A DNA stretch of 64,000 nt, taken from assembly GCA_027475525.1 (NCBI GenBank), contig JAMWFC010000114.1, positions 496,001-560,000 on the forward strand, given 5' to 3'. Positions 32,877 through 44,896 of the stretch are shown here, piece by piece. The notes below the pieces were generated by a model. The model worked only from the letters and a program-made list of their open reading frames with translations, had not been told where the DNA came from and did no database searches. A program made the position numbers and the translations under genes. This stretch comes from Macrolepiota albuminosa. Taxonomy: Eukaryota; Basidiomycota; Agaricomycetes; Agaricales; Agaricaceae. Each line of letters opens with the position of its first letter. Positions within the stretch are counted from its first letter, which is position 1.

Positions 32877-34565
32877 CCAGCCAAGTGCAAACGAACGTGC
32901 TGCCCGAGGTTGTCCCTCCTACTAAAAGATTTTCCACATCCGGGGTATGGACACGCATGGGCTGGATGCGGATGTGAGTTGTGAAGACGATGTATTCGAA
33001 GAACTCACGTTTATCATTGGTGTGGATGCTTCTGATGTGTCTCTTCAGGTGCTCGCCACGAATGAAACACTTGCCACACCCTTCGACCTTGCAAACGAAG
33101 GACCGTCCACCACTCCTTCCGCCGCCTCTTCCCCTTCCCTGTCGACTGGGACCACCTCTCCTATCGTTGCCGTCATCGTCGCAATCGTACGTCGAATCTT
33201 CAGATGGTAACCCTCGAGCAACTCTGGTATTGATATAGGGCACTTTCCTACCACGACTTTTCTTGGTGAGATGTGGGACAGGAACAGGGATGGGTATGGA
33301 ATGGTTCCGCCTCGAACTTGAGGACGACGTTGAGGCTCCTGTATCTGCAGGATCCCAATCTACATCCGGATCAAGACTCATGACACTAGATGTCGAACCA
33401 GAAAGTTGAGCAAGGGCATCGGCCGCGCTCATTTTAAAGATAGCTTTCCTCAGCTTCTTCGGTGCGCGATTGAGTGGAAAAGAGATGCTTTCCGAGTAAT
33501 CACTCTGCGAAGCGTCGACGGATGGCGAGCGAGAGGGGGAGTAAATGTCACTATCAGTAACTTCACTCTCAGCGCCATATACATCGTCGTCACCGCAGTC
33601 GAGTTCCTGCTTAACCTTTTGCGGGGCTCGCCTCGTGCGTTTAAGAGCAGGGGGGCTGTCACTAAGCTCAGAGGAGGAAGAAGACGTGAAGGAGGATGTA
33701 CGGCGTCGTGAGCCCCTAATGTTACCAGCAGGATCCAATGGCGTCTTCTCAGGGAGATGGTTAGCTCCTGTGATAGAACGATCGCGCTCTTCGCTGCTGA
33801 TACTCCTGGAGCGTTTGCGAGATGGTACCTTGAGCGCGTTTTCTTCGGATGACGACAACAGCTGTAACTCCGCGTCAAAATTCTCTTGGGTATCCGGATG
33901 TATGGAGCGTTAAGATCAGACAAAGAGATACAGGGACGCTCTTCCAGAGAGCTACACACACTTGGAGAACCAGGGTGTGGGTGTGCTCTGACTTTCCCTG
34001 TAGGTCGCAGAGGAGTTGGGGAATTGTGCTGGAACGTGACAGGGTTTATTGTGGGGGAAAGAACATCTGACGAGGGATGCATGAGGAAGGGGTTGGAGAC
34101 GTGGTCGTGATCGACGAGACCGTATAACGAGTGTGCGGAGGTCATGGTAAGAGGCAGTTGCGACTGACTGTGGTGACTGTATGCAGCAGAAAAACCTTGC
34201 CAATCCGAGTCATTGTGGCTATAGTTCATATGCCCGTTGGAAGGCAGAGATCCAATGGAGTAGGCATTGGACGATCCACGGCTGTCGGAATCGGTGTTGG
34301 TCGAGTGAGAGTGATCAGACAACAAGTCGACCTCGCGGTCATCCACGATCATAGGATGGTTGGTGTCGACGTACTTGTGAGTATCCTCATCGGTCCACGC
34401 ATCGAGAGAGGGGCTATTGAAGAAGTTGAGGCCATGATGATGGTCAGCCTCGGGCCAAGGAAGCGTCCCGTTGGGTACTCCATCGACGGGGACTGCTCCA
34501 AAATACTGTGCAAGCGCGCTGTCGTTCGTACCACGAGGTGTAGTGATTTCTATGCTGAGATCCAT
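32877..34565 (-). CDS. C2H2 zinc-finger transcription factor; apparent frameshift
   Basis: The long N-terminal region is Ser/Asp/His-rich and disordered, with an acidic part around residues 50-100 that could act in activation. The basic middle holds SRKRSRS and KSRGRKVPY, possible nuclear signals. Two adjacent C2H2 fingers end the protein: CKVEGCGKCFIRGEHLKRHI (linker RSIHTNDKP) and CPYPGCGKSFSRRDNLGQH. The second finger appears only after removing a 47 nt intron (32962-33008). The stop is at 32877. A one-base shift is needed at about 33888-33908 to join APYI with HPDTQENFDAELQLL; no GT-AG intron fits there. The finger pair resembles Msn2/CreA-like two-finger regulators, but the exact orthologue is not assigned. 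Start ATG is at 34565. Confidence 0.8.
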
Positions 34566-35561
34566 GAATATTCAAGTTCAATGGAAACAAAGCGAAAGGA
34601 AGAGATGATAGAAGTCAAGGAAAGATAAAGAGCGTGTTTATGGTGGAGCTGTTTCACAAATGATTTTAGGAGGCTGACGAAAAGACCAAAATAACCTTCA
34701 CGAGCTTCGAAATTGGGCGATCAGTCCAGTACACAGCCATTGTGGCGCGGAGCACATTCCCCATACGATCTTTGACCTGCAATCAAGGGCGGAACATCCA
34801 CACGGTACTCCAGAAGTGAAGGAAACGTGGCGCAATGTCAATGGTAATAAGTTTTGCAAAAGAACAAACCTCCTCGATACATGAAACGATCTTCAAGACG
34901 AAGCATAAACAGCGAAAGGATGAGCTAGATTCGTATTGGTCGCATGGAAGGTCTCAGAGGTGCAACAACCCCTATAGGGGCCCTGATCAAGGATCGTAAC
35001 CTTAATACACTATCCTTCTGAAGTGAGAAAGCCAGTAGGGAAGTCAGAGGATGGGGACATAGTAGTACAAGTTCAAGCCGCAGCAAGACATCTCACTGAC
35101 ACCGTACGGCGGAGTGAGTGTTCACACAAAACGTGGCATCCGGCTGACAAAGATTCAGGCTTATCCTTACGCCGCGTACAAAGCGCTTGATTGACTGAAC
35201 TTTGTTGGTATTCGGGCTAGAAAGCGACGAACAGTCAATCTAAAATGCTGAAACAAGGGTAGGATACACACACGGTAGCGGAATACTATCATTAGCCAAA
35301 AAGAAGTGGATGAAAGTTCAGAACTCTCGATGGGATTGAACAGCTTCGAGAAGCAGCTAGACAAACCTTATATACTCTCCGTTGAGTGTACGTACACTGG
35401 TCTTGATATACTTTCTTCACACCTGCGACATCTTCCGAGTCGGAATTTGGACTGTAATGGAGCAGAAAGTATGTCTGAAAAGCTGGATTAAGTGAGACTG
35501 CAGATCGTGAGGTCAATACAATACTTCGAAGAGTGTCGGGAGTCTGACCTTGCTTTGTCTG
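34566..35561. other. Upstream region of the zinc-finger gene
   Basis: One kilobase without recognised coding sequence, between the start of the zinc-finger gene and the 3' end of the F-box-like gene, both on the minus strand. No clear motif was identified. Confidence 0.4.
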
Positions 35562-36419
35562 CTATGATCGCTTCTGCAAAAGTCCAACGGCATCGTTCCG
35601 AGCTCTGTAAGGAGCTTTCCCAGTTTCCAATGACATCAGAGTCCGACAAATGACCAGCCTCTGGTCAAAATTGCTATCCAATGAAGCAATTGCAGAGGTT
35701 GCAGTGATCATTTTTTCTTCATCTGCTACCAGGCACAGAAGGACCCGTAAATTAGCACAAACGTCGGTTATGTGACGCAATTTGTTGATGGTAGATTCAT
35801 CAAAATTGTCCAAGTCAAGCGCAAGATGTGTCAATGATGGGAGGAGTTCATACTCCGTGGACAGCACGGGCCACAACCAATCAACAATTTCTAAATGGGT
35901 GACCCGAGAAAAGAATGGGTGAGTGAGGTCCGGGGACATTGCAGACCCAAATAGACCCAGTGTGTTGATCGAAAGGTGTACGGGCCTCAACTTGGAGATG
36001 ACGGAGAAATATGATTCGGACCACGTTTTGGGTGATGCAAAATCTCTAGTGATCCAGTATGCAAGATTGGTAACTCCTTGACAGACGGCCAAAATTGAGA
36101 ACGCGTGGTCTCGCTCAATATCTCCAGGTATGCAGAGGGACTTGACGTTGTTAGCGAAGAAACTCGGCGGGCGCCGCTTGACAGCATAAAGAAAACTCTT
36201 GCAAATCCCTGGGCTAGAAAGAGTAACAGTTTCATACAAAATGGCTTCCATCCTGAGCTGAAGTATGAATTCCGATCAATGATGATGACGCAATACATAC
36301 CAGACTTGAACACGTCGCGACACCAATGCGAATTCAGCTGTATTTCTTGGATAAGTCCTAGCTGTAAGTTCAAAGATGCTTTGTTCGAGCTCTGGAGGTA
36401 GAAGTGGTTCGGACTTCAT
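35562..36419 (-). CDS. F-box-like / leucine-rich hypothetical protein
   Basis: Two exons (36419-36301 and 36252-35562; 48 nt intron ending CTCAG) give 269 residues. The N-terminus LPPELEQSIFELTA followed by ALVSRRVQVWMEAILYETV has the spacing of the short F-box-like motif common in basidiomycete gene families. The rest alternates Leu-rich strands and helices (NVKSLCIPGDI, LRPVHLSINTLGLF, SLTHLALDLDNF, CANLRVLLCLVAD), as in leucine-rich repeat-like receptors of SCF substrates. A role as a ubiquitin-ligase adaptor is inference only. Start ATG at 36419 is preferred because it begins directly before the F-box-like motif. Confidence 0.7.
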
Positions 36420-36640
36420 AGAGGAAAACACGATCTGACGCGGAGGGTCTCCAGCAGTGTATTCAGAACTTGTGAACCTCTTGATTACACAAAGAGTAGT
36501 CCTGAGGCGGATTTCGTGTCCCTGACATAGATCATTGACGAGGAGGTCAAGGAAACACCATTTGGGAAGCGTTTGGCAAGATTCATTTTGTGCTTACATA
36601 ATACTTCTCGTTTTACTAGTGGCAAAGTCGATGCCTGTTT

Positions 36641-37577
36641 ATGTTTTCTTCTCTTTATCGACATGGAGCGGGTAAAGGCTTGATTCCGGCCTACAGAACT
36701 TTATCAACAGCTCAGATATTCGGTAATGCTGGTGCGGCGGAATTTGTTGCAGCAGCCGGATCGGTGACATCGATCCCGAAGCTGCGTGGTCTACCAGAGG
36801 TGAGTATATTCACCCATAGTTTTTTGATTCATTAACACCTTCACTAGGTAATCGTCACAGGTAGTAGATTCATTAGGCTATGCCAGGTCAAAACGTTGAG
36901 CCAAACCGTCATGCTCTAGGTCGTGCCAACTGTGGAAAATCCACGTTGTTTAATGCCGTCTTGGGCCGGAAAAATCTTCTACACACGAGTAAGAAAGCTG
37001 TAGGCCTTCTCCTTATTTGAAATCCTTTGAAGTAAGCTGAGTAACCCTCGTACCTTGTAGGGTCGGACACGTGAACTCAATTTTTTTCGTGTCGGCGCAG
37101 CACCGGGAAAGCTCATTTTAGTAGATGCACCCGGGTATGGCGCGCGAGGAAAAGCAGAATGGGGAGTCCTATTTGACAAGTACATCGAGACGCGACGTGA
37201 GTATGTGTCCTTCCTCTGAACCTAATCATTGCTTGGCCCTCATATAGCCGAAATATAGGCTCCGCAGGATCTATATTCTATTCAACGGCAAGCATCGCCT
37301 GAATGCGTACGATACCCAGATGCTGGCACATCTCTCGACGAAACTGATTGACGAGCGTGGGAGACAGCCATTCACTCTCCAGGCAGTAATTACCAAAGCC
37401 GACTGCATACCCGGCGATAAAGTTCATGAAACAATCGAGGAGTTGCGGAGGGGCATATGGCAGGCGGCACCGCTTTGCTTACCTCCAATCGTGACGAGTG
37501 CGACAATGAGTCCGCCTTTTGGTATAGATGATATGAGGAAGAATATTGCCGACGTCTGTGGTCTATTGTCACCTTAG
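36641..37577 (+). CDS. EngB/YihA-family GTPase, probably mitochondrial (Mrx8-like)
   Basis: A TrmE-Era-EngA-EngB-type small GTPase of 236 residues from five exons: 36641-36799, 36848-36860 (13 nt), 36920-36999, 37061-37200 and 37259-37577. G1 is GRANCGKST (usual GRSNVGKS), split across the microexon boundary. G3 is DAPGYG, typical of EngB, and G4 is TKAD. The first 35 residues (MFSSLYRHGAGKGLIPAYR...) are basic and lack acidic residues, like a mitochondrial presequence. The bacterial family helps assemble the large ribosomal subunit, and yeast Mrx8 acts in mitochondrial gene expression. All exon phases agree. The start is set by the presequence; ATG 36631 in another frame is not used. Confidence 0.88.
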
Positions 37578-38417
37578 TAGTTCTTGTTTGGGACGGAGAG
37601 AGCTTCTCTCTGCAAACAAGTAACTTTTTACCTTGTTTTGGAACCATAAACATCACGCCACCTCCAACAGGCTATCATGAATCTGACACTATGTCCGTTA
37701 GGCGCCGTTTTAGCCAGCGCTTTCGTCACTGAATACATTCGCAGGGAATCCTTATCTCTTGATGGCTTATGAATTGACCCGGTACTCTCAAGGGTTCGTT
37801 ACCAGCTGCTAGTGAGGTCTGAGTTAATAAAGGGATAACTCGAGCACCGGCATGTTGATTCCTAGTCATTGTCGTCAATTTCATAGCGAATCTTTCAGGT
37901 GATTTCAAAGCTATCAGCAAGATGCGTCATTTTCTCTCAAGCTCGGGTTATCAGAGTTAAAACTTGTTCCGTTTATGGTTGGAAATGTCACGGTTATTAT
38001 CTACATCAGATTATACGAAATAATCCTAAGGGTGCAGATGGACAAATGATGTACACTTGAATGAAATGAATTCTATATCTCAAAGAAGGTTTCATTCCAT
38101 GCGTCAACGAAATAGATATCATCCTAGGTTTGTAATTTCCTTGCTGTGCGAACTCACCTCGCACTCCAAAGATGCCGGTATAGTCGCGGTTAAAGCATGT
38201 CAATGAACTTTTTCGACCTGTTGGTTGACATGGACATCATGATCATGGAGTATATCGCCTATTACTCGCAGTAAACTCCTGGGGATCAGTATTACGTAAA
38301 CGCTCTTGTTATCGATTTATCCCTCTCGACTCCTCCTTCAAGCCGGAGTCTCCTATTCACGAATTAATGACCCGAGTCCTGCAGTAGCGCAGAGGGGCAC
38401 GTAGGTGTCAAAGAACC
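37578..38417. other. Intergenic region
   Basis: 840 bp between two plus-strand genes. No coding sequence or repeat was recognised. It should contain the promoter of the TMEM170-like gene. Confidence 0.4.
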
Positions 38418-39156
38418 ATGTCAAGTGAAGCTCCTCCCTGGCCCTCACTCTACAACCCTGGTTTGGAAATACTGCATATCCAACATCGGAATGCAACCCA
38501 GTATGGCGGCGCCTATCTTCATCGCGCAAGAGGTGGGTGCTCGACCGTAGATTATGCCACAGGAATAAATCATCTCCTCTTCTTATTTCTCTTATTTGCT
38601 AGACGTGTTCCGATTTACCCTATTCTGGACACTTATCCTTTACACACCCCTTTTCCTCTTATGTGGACTTTTTGCTTTCTGGAATCTTAACTTCCCACCT
38701 TCCCCTTCCTACAAAGATTCCTACCACGACGGCGCATCCAGCTCTTCGTATCCCTTAAATCCGCCCCTTTCGTCTGGCAACAAGGCTGCGTCGCATTGCA
38801 TCACAGACCTCCAAAAGAGAATCAACGCCGATCGAGACTAGCATTCGCGCTTCTGGTTCTCTTGACTTTTTTGTCCTTGGGTGTTGCCGGAGCTGTTATA
38901 GGGTCCACGATTCTAGGCTTTACCGTCTTCGGTTTGTACCAATCGGCAAATTTCAACATGTCGACGTAAAGCTCCAAATATATTTTGCCGATTTTTTTCT
39001 ATTCGCTCAAACGAGTTTTCGCAGATGGATACCCTTCCTCTTGGCCGTGATGCAGGTGCTCACGGGTCTCCTCAGGTGAGCACTTCGATCTGAAATTTAT
39101 GTCCTGTTCTCAGCGCGAAGCTTAGCCTCTGGCCTTCTATCATTGACATCATATAG
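38418..39156 (+). CDS. TMEM170-like integral membrane protein
   Basis: A small membrane protein of 166 residues, recognisable only after splicing: exons 38418-38532, 38603-38747, 38807-38965, 39025-39075 and 39126-39156. Hydrophobic segments are [40 protein letters not shown] followed by [14 protein letters not shown], and [20 protein letters not shown]. The motifs [21 protein letters not shown] and the WPSIIDII end are those of fungal TMEM170 proteins. Animal TMEM170A shapes the endoplasmic reticulum and nuclear envelope; the fungal role is not established. All introns are GT-AG and all phases agree. The cytosolic loop between the first two segments is Ser/Tyr-rich. Confidence 0.85.
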
Positions 39157-40741
39157 TGTTCTTCTATCTTCTAAGTTCCGTAACTATGCTGTATCTACGT
39201 CATGTAACTTCATCCCCATTCGTTCCTGCAGACCCGAAAAAGAGTCTCCATAATTTGTCAAGAGCATAGTGACGGAATTCGGAATTGCACGTGGTATTTT
39301 GGCATCTTTTCCGTCCTCCGTGAATTCGAGATTATACCTCGCTTCCCTGATCTCGTACCGAGTTTTTGGAGCCTCCGATCGTGGGGTAAGTGATTGACAA
39401 CCCTTCACGCCACAGATTGTTTATATGATCGAGAGGTTCCATTCAACCCTTGTTATATGGCATCATCATCATCAGGACGAATATATTGACTGGCTGAGTG
39501 CTTTCAGTATGCCGTTATGCAACTGTGAGCCTACACTACTAGACTGATAACAGTCGCCAACTATCCGAGAAAGAACATGTTTTAACGCTCCACCTCAAAT
39601 CTTCCTATCCGATCGTCCGCCGTCTGGCATCCTAAATGGTTTACGAATTAAGGGACCAGAATCCCGCCACCACCTCGACCTTGAACGGCAAAAGTGTTTT
39701 TATTTCAGGTTCAGGGAATCTATATATGGTGTGAGTCGATGTCGACGTCGGTGCGGAGTTGGTGGTCGGTCGCGTGTCGTTTGCGTATCCAACTTGGTCT
39801 CCAAAGAGCCTCGTGGTCCGGGTCAATTTTTTAAGCCGTCGAAAAAAAAAGTCTGCATTAATCTGCAGTATACATCGGCTTGTTCTTTCGTAGCCTGCGC
39901 CCACCCGCGGCCACATGAATATTCTTTGTCGGTTTCTCGAGCCCGGAGGCCGTAAAAAATACAAAGGACGGCGGTTTCGGAGCCTTGGTTTTCCCACAGT
40001 GTTTTGAAGAGGCAATCGGAATGCTGTTTCAAGTCGAAGGTCTCATGTGATTCGGCTCCGTGAGAAGCTTTCCATGCACCTGGAACCTATGTACAAAAAA
40101 CCACGCTCCGCTGATTGACAGGTCTTCGAAGATGTTAGTAACTCGCGAGGGTTGATCATCAGACCGGGAATCTCATAGTAGGATGTAAATGAAGACTGCA
40201 AGGCCGTTTGTCAACACCTGGTGCAATAAATAGACCAGACGATAAATTAATACATATATATATATATTCAATTTTGGTGAAAGAATCTTCGGCAGAAATG
40301 ACGATATAGATGTACAATTGAGTATATTGAGAGCCGAAAAAAGTTCAGCCTTTTACAGTCGTATACAGATGGTAGTAGTAGGTACTGGGTTATAGTCAGG
40401 ATATAAGTACTGTCCGCATCTGAAAAGACAAATATTTTGCTGTACAACAGAAGCACAGGACACGATACAGTAAGTTGGTAAAATAGGTAGGCTATTAGAT
40501 TTATAAAAAGTACACGTCCGCCATGCCGGAAAATAGCAAGGCAAGGCAATAAGGATAAAAAAAAGGTAAGAGTAGGTTTGGGAAGTATTAGACATTGTAG
40601 AAAAAATATACACGAACGACATATACAATTTGACAAAGGAACGTAGGGTTTTATTGTAGTAGAATGTTCTCTGTCGTCGGCGCGAGGAAATCTATTCAGA
40701 CAAATCTCAGTTGACGGTGCAAAGCAGATGTGGAGGCCAAC
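39157..40741. other. 1.6 kb between convergent 3' ends
   Basis: No gene was recognised. An AT-rich tract with a short (TA)n run near 40250-40270 lies left of the TEA-domain gene terminus. Short ORFs here have no family resemblance. Confidence 0.4.
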
Positions 40742-42474
40742 TCACCACCAGTTGTAGCCAATGTATGATACATCCTCGAGAGATTTAAGAGCATCACTCT
40801 CGTTGACGCCGAGGAAGTCGTACGAGGGCGTCTGCTGTACTTGTGGGACGACCATGCCACAGTTGTCATACCAAATTTGTTGTCATGCTGAATGACGGTA
40901 GGCGTGTTGAGCAAAGTATTGCCGGCTTCGAGAAGCGGCCGTGGAGCAAAAATGGGCCCTCCTAGTTGCTGTGTGTTTGGTCCGTTGAAATGCGTGGGGT
41001 ACTCGGGTTTAATAGCCGAAGGTCTGAGCCTGTATGAGACAGTGCACAGGACCGCCTCTTGCATGGTCTGTCCAACCCCAATGGATGTCAACATCACATC
41101 TTGAGTAATGGTATAGCGAGACAAGTCTTTGAGACATTACTCAGACGACACACAATGAAGCTAAGGAATGGCTGCTCACCTGGCTGCTGACAAAGAGTAG
41201 CCCAATATTGAGGTATTAAGCGTGCACCGTATTGAGCGGTCCCATTGGGTCCGAAACCGGGCAACGCTTCTAGCTCCGCAGCCTCATTGTAGTGGAGGGT
41301 ATCGTCGATGAAAACACAGAACAATGAGCGGGCGCCAGCCGGTAAGGGATGCTGGCAGTTGATTTTGACAGCAGGAGCAAGACTGCTGAGGGAACCCGAA
41401 TGTGTAAGACGGATATTGCGGTGGTCAGGTCGAATAAAGGGGTATGGACCACTGGTAGGAAGATCAAACTCAAGGAGGTAGACGGGTTCGGGACGATGAG
41501 GAGGCAAAATTGGGTGGGGACTCTTCCGTGGACGTGAGACGAAGTCGACGACGACGATGGGTGGACTGGTATCGTGAACCGAACGGCCGGGGTATTGAGA
41601 TGAGAGGCCGAGACCCATGCCACGATGGTAGACATCGCTAAATTCAGGAGCATAAGGCGACGAAACTGGAGACGTGGAAGTGGAAGATGCGCTCGGGGAG
41701 AGGCCAGGTGCTGAGGATGGTGAGCGCGACCGATCCGGAGTCGGAGTGGTCTTGAGATCCGGAGGAAACTCTCGCCTTGACAAGAGCTTCAGCACTGTGA
41801 ACTCACGTTAGTAAATGAGTCAAGATGTTTCCAAATCGAAACAATACCTTTTTCTTCCTGGCAGGTATCTCGTAATTGTTGGAGGCGACTACCCACCTGC
41901 TTGGGAGTCCTTTCCTTCCCTGTTACCTTCTTGATATGGTCCGAAATAAAGCGGTTTCGCTTTGGGAAGCGGCGCAACAGTTTTGGATCTCCGGAGGACG
42001 CAGGACGATATTTTTCCAGGGCTGTCGGGACGACAGGATCAGTTATTGGAACGGCATGCGTAGAGGCAAATTAATCTTACCGTCAAAGAGTGCTGCCTCG
42101 ATGTGGGCCGGCCAGACGGCCTCGTTCTTACCCTTGCTGGTCTTCCAAGTCTTGCGCCCCGTTACCAAGGTATGCGCCATGCCTGCAATCTGGCTAGCGG
42201 GCGCCTGGTATGATAAGTCGCCGACGAATGACGTCGAGCAATAGATCTCGAGAGGGTTGCCATCAGCAGTACGGTCAAGTGACGCAGGAGTTGGACGGTC
42301 TTCAATATGACTGGCCATGGGGGAAGCAGTATCAGTAGTCAAGAAGGTTTGGTGGACTTTTAAGCCACAGCTCTGTATGGTCTTCGGGAAGTAAAGTGTT
42401 CCCCTCCGCACAACCAAATCGGGAGAATGACAGCTCTCACTTCGAGATCTCTTTAAGATCCTGAGTTGATGCAT
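40742..42474 (-). CDS. TEA/ATTS-domain transcription factor; apparent frameshift near C-terminus
   Basis: Exons 42474-42081, 42021-41848, 41794-41180 and 41126-40742. The TEA domain spans exons 1-2: GRKTWKTSKGKNEAVWPAHI, ALEKYRPASSG, KRNRFISDHIKKVTGKERTP and KQVGSRLQQLRDTC, i.e. the three-helix DNA-binding fold of AbaA, Tec1 and TEF-1. These regulators control development, including conidiation and filamentous growth, in fungi. A Ser/Pro-rich linker and a conserved C-terminal region (LLEFDLP, HPLPAGARSLFCVFIDDTLH) follow. Near 40871-40880 the frame shifts by one base in an A/T run. Beyond it a different frame continues WYDNCGMVVPQVQQTPSYDF, ending YIGYNWW. The true start may be ATG 42474 or an internal one nearer the TEA domain. 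Confidence 0.82.
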
Positions 42475-43215
42475 CGGACGACCTTACCGAATTAGCAGGC
42501 TGTATGTACCTCTTTTGTCATGTCCGAATCGGGACTTCTGAAGCGCATCTCCGAGACAACACTGCTCGGCGATTTGGGGGGCCAAGGTCGTTGAATTTTT
42601 ATTACTGGCCCAGATTCTCCAACCGAGTCTTGTCCTCTGTCTCAGGCATCTTGTCTTGCTTGGTCCGTAGAGCGAGTGAACGACTATAGTTCCATGGAAC
42701 TACCAGTTTATGATGCGGTTCCGATTCTAAATAGGCTGTACCTAGATTCGGTATTCGCAGTTTGTACATATAAAATGGGATGATAAACCAACCCTTCAAG
42801 GGCTGCGATCCTCACCTAAAGGCTTAAATAAGTTACCGTAAACCAGTCAATAAATTGTGCCACATATTGAAAACCTCAAGGTCGCGACATTAAGCCATGG
42901 ACATGTCAAAAACGAAATGAGGCTGAAACGAGGATTCTTGAAAATTTCAAATTATGATCCAGCATATCGTCTCTCCAGAGAGAAATTTTCATAGCGGGTC
43001 CAGTGGAATTTCGAGAACAGTCGAATTCACATAAGAAGACCCAGACCCTGTTCAAGGTTTGGTTTGGCATTCGCGATTTTGGATACCTGGAGAAAAGAAG
43101 CAGCGGAAGACGGATTCGGGTATTTGTGCATTGTTAGACAGGCAAGTGACCGCCAATCAAAGAACACGGGCGTCTAACCAAATGGGCATCTCTCTTTTTG
43201 AAAAATTTGACCACG
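42475..43215. promoter_or_regulatory. Shared divergent promoter region (TEA gene / WD40 gene)
   Basis: 740 bp between two divergent start codons, with no coding sequence recognised. It must carry both promoters; no specific element was identified. Confidence 0.45.
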
Positions 43216-44690
<1,475 letters not shown>

Positions 44691-44896
44691 CTATTGATGA
44701 GCCTTGCCTATTTAGTCAATTTTCTTACTTGTTGATGTACATATCTGGTTTTTCTCTGTATCAATTTTCTATATCGTAAAATACCGTCATCGTTAAGACC
44801 TCCAATGTGAGATAGCATTACTGGAGCGCGAAGTGAAAACAATAAATACAACACATGGAAAGCAACAATTTCTGGACAATAACGGGATCCATTGAT

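Noticed and set aside
34131..34628. A 165-codon plus-strand ORF opposite the zinc-finger gene
   Set aside because: Its composition mirrors the Ser/His/Asp-rich coding strand, it has no family resemblance and it overlaps the better-supported minus-strand gene.
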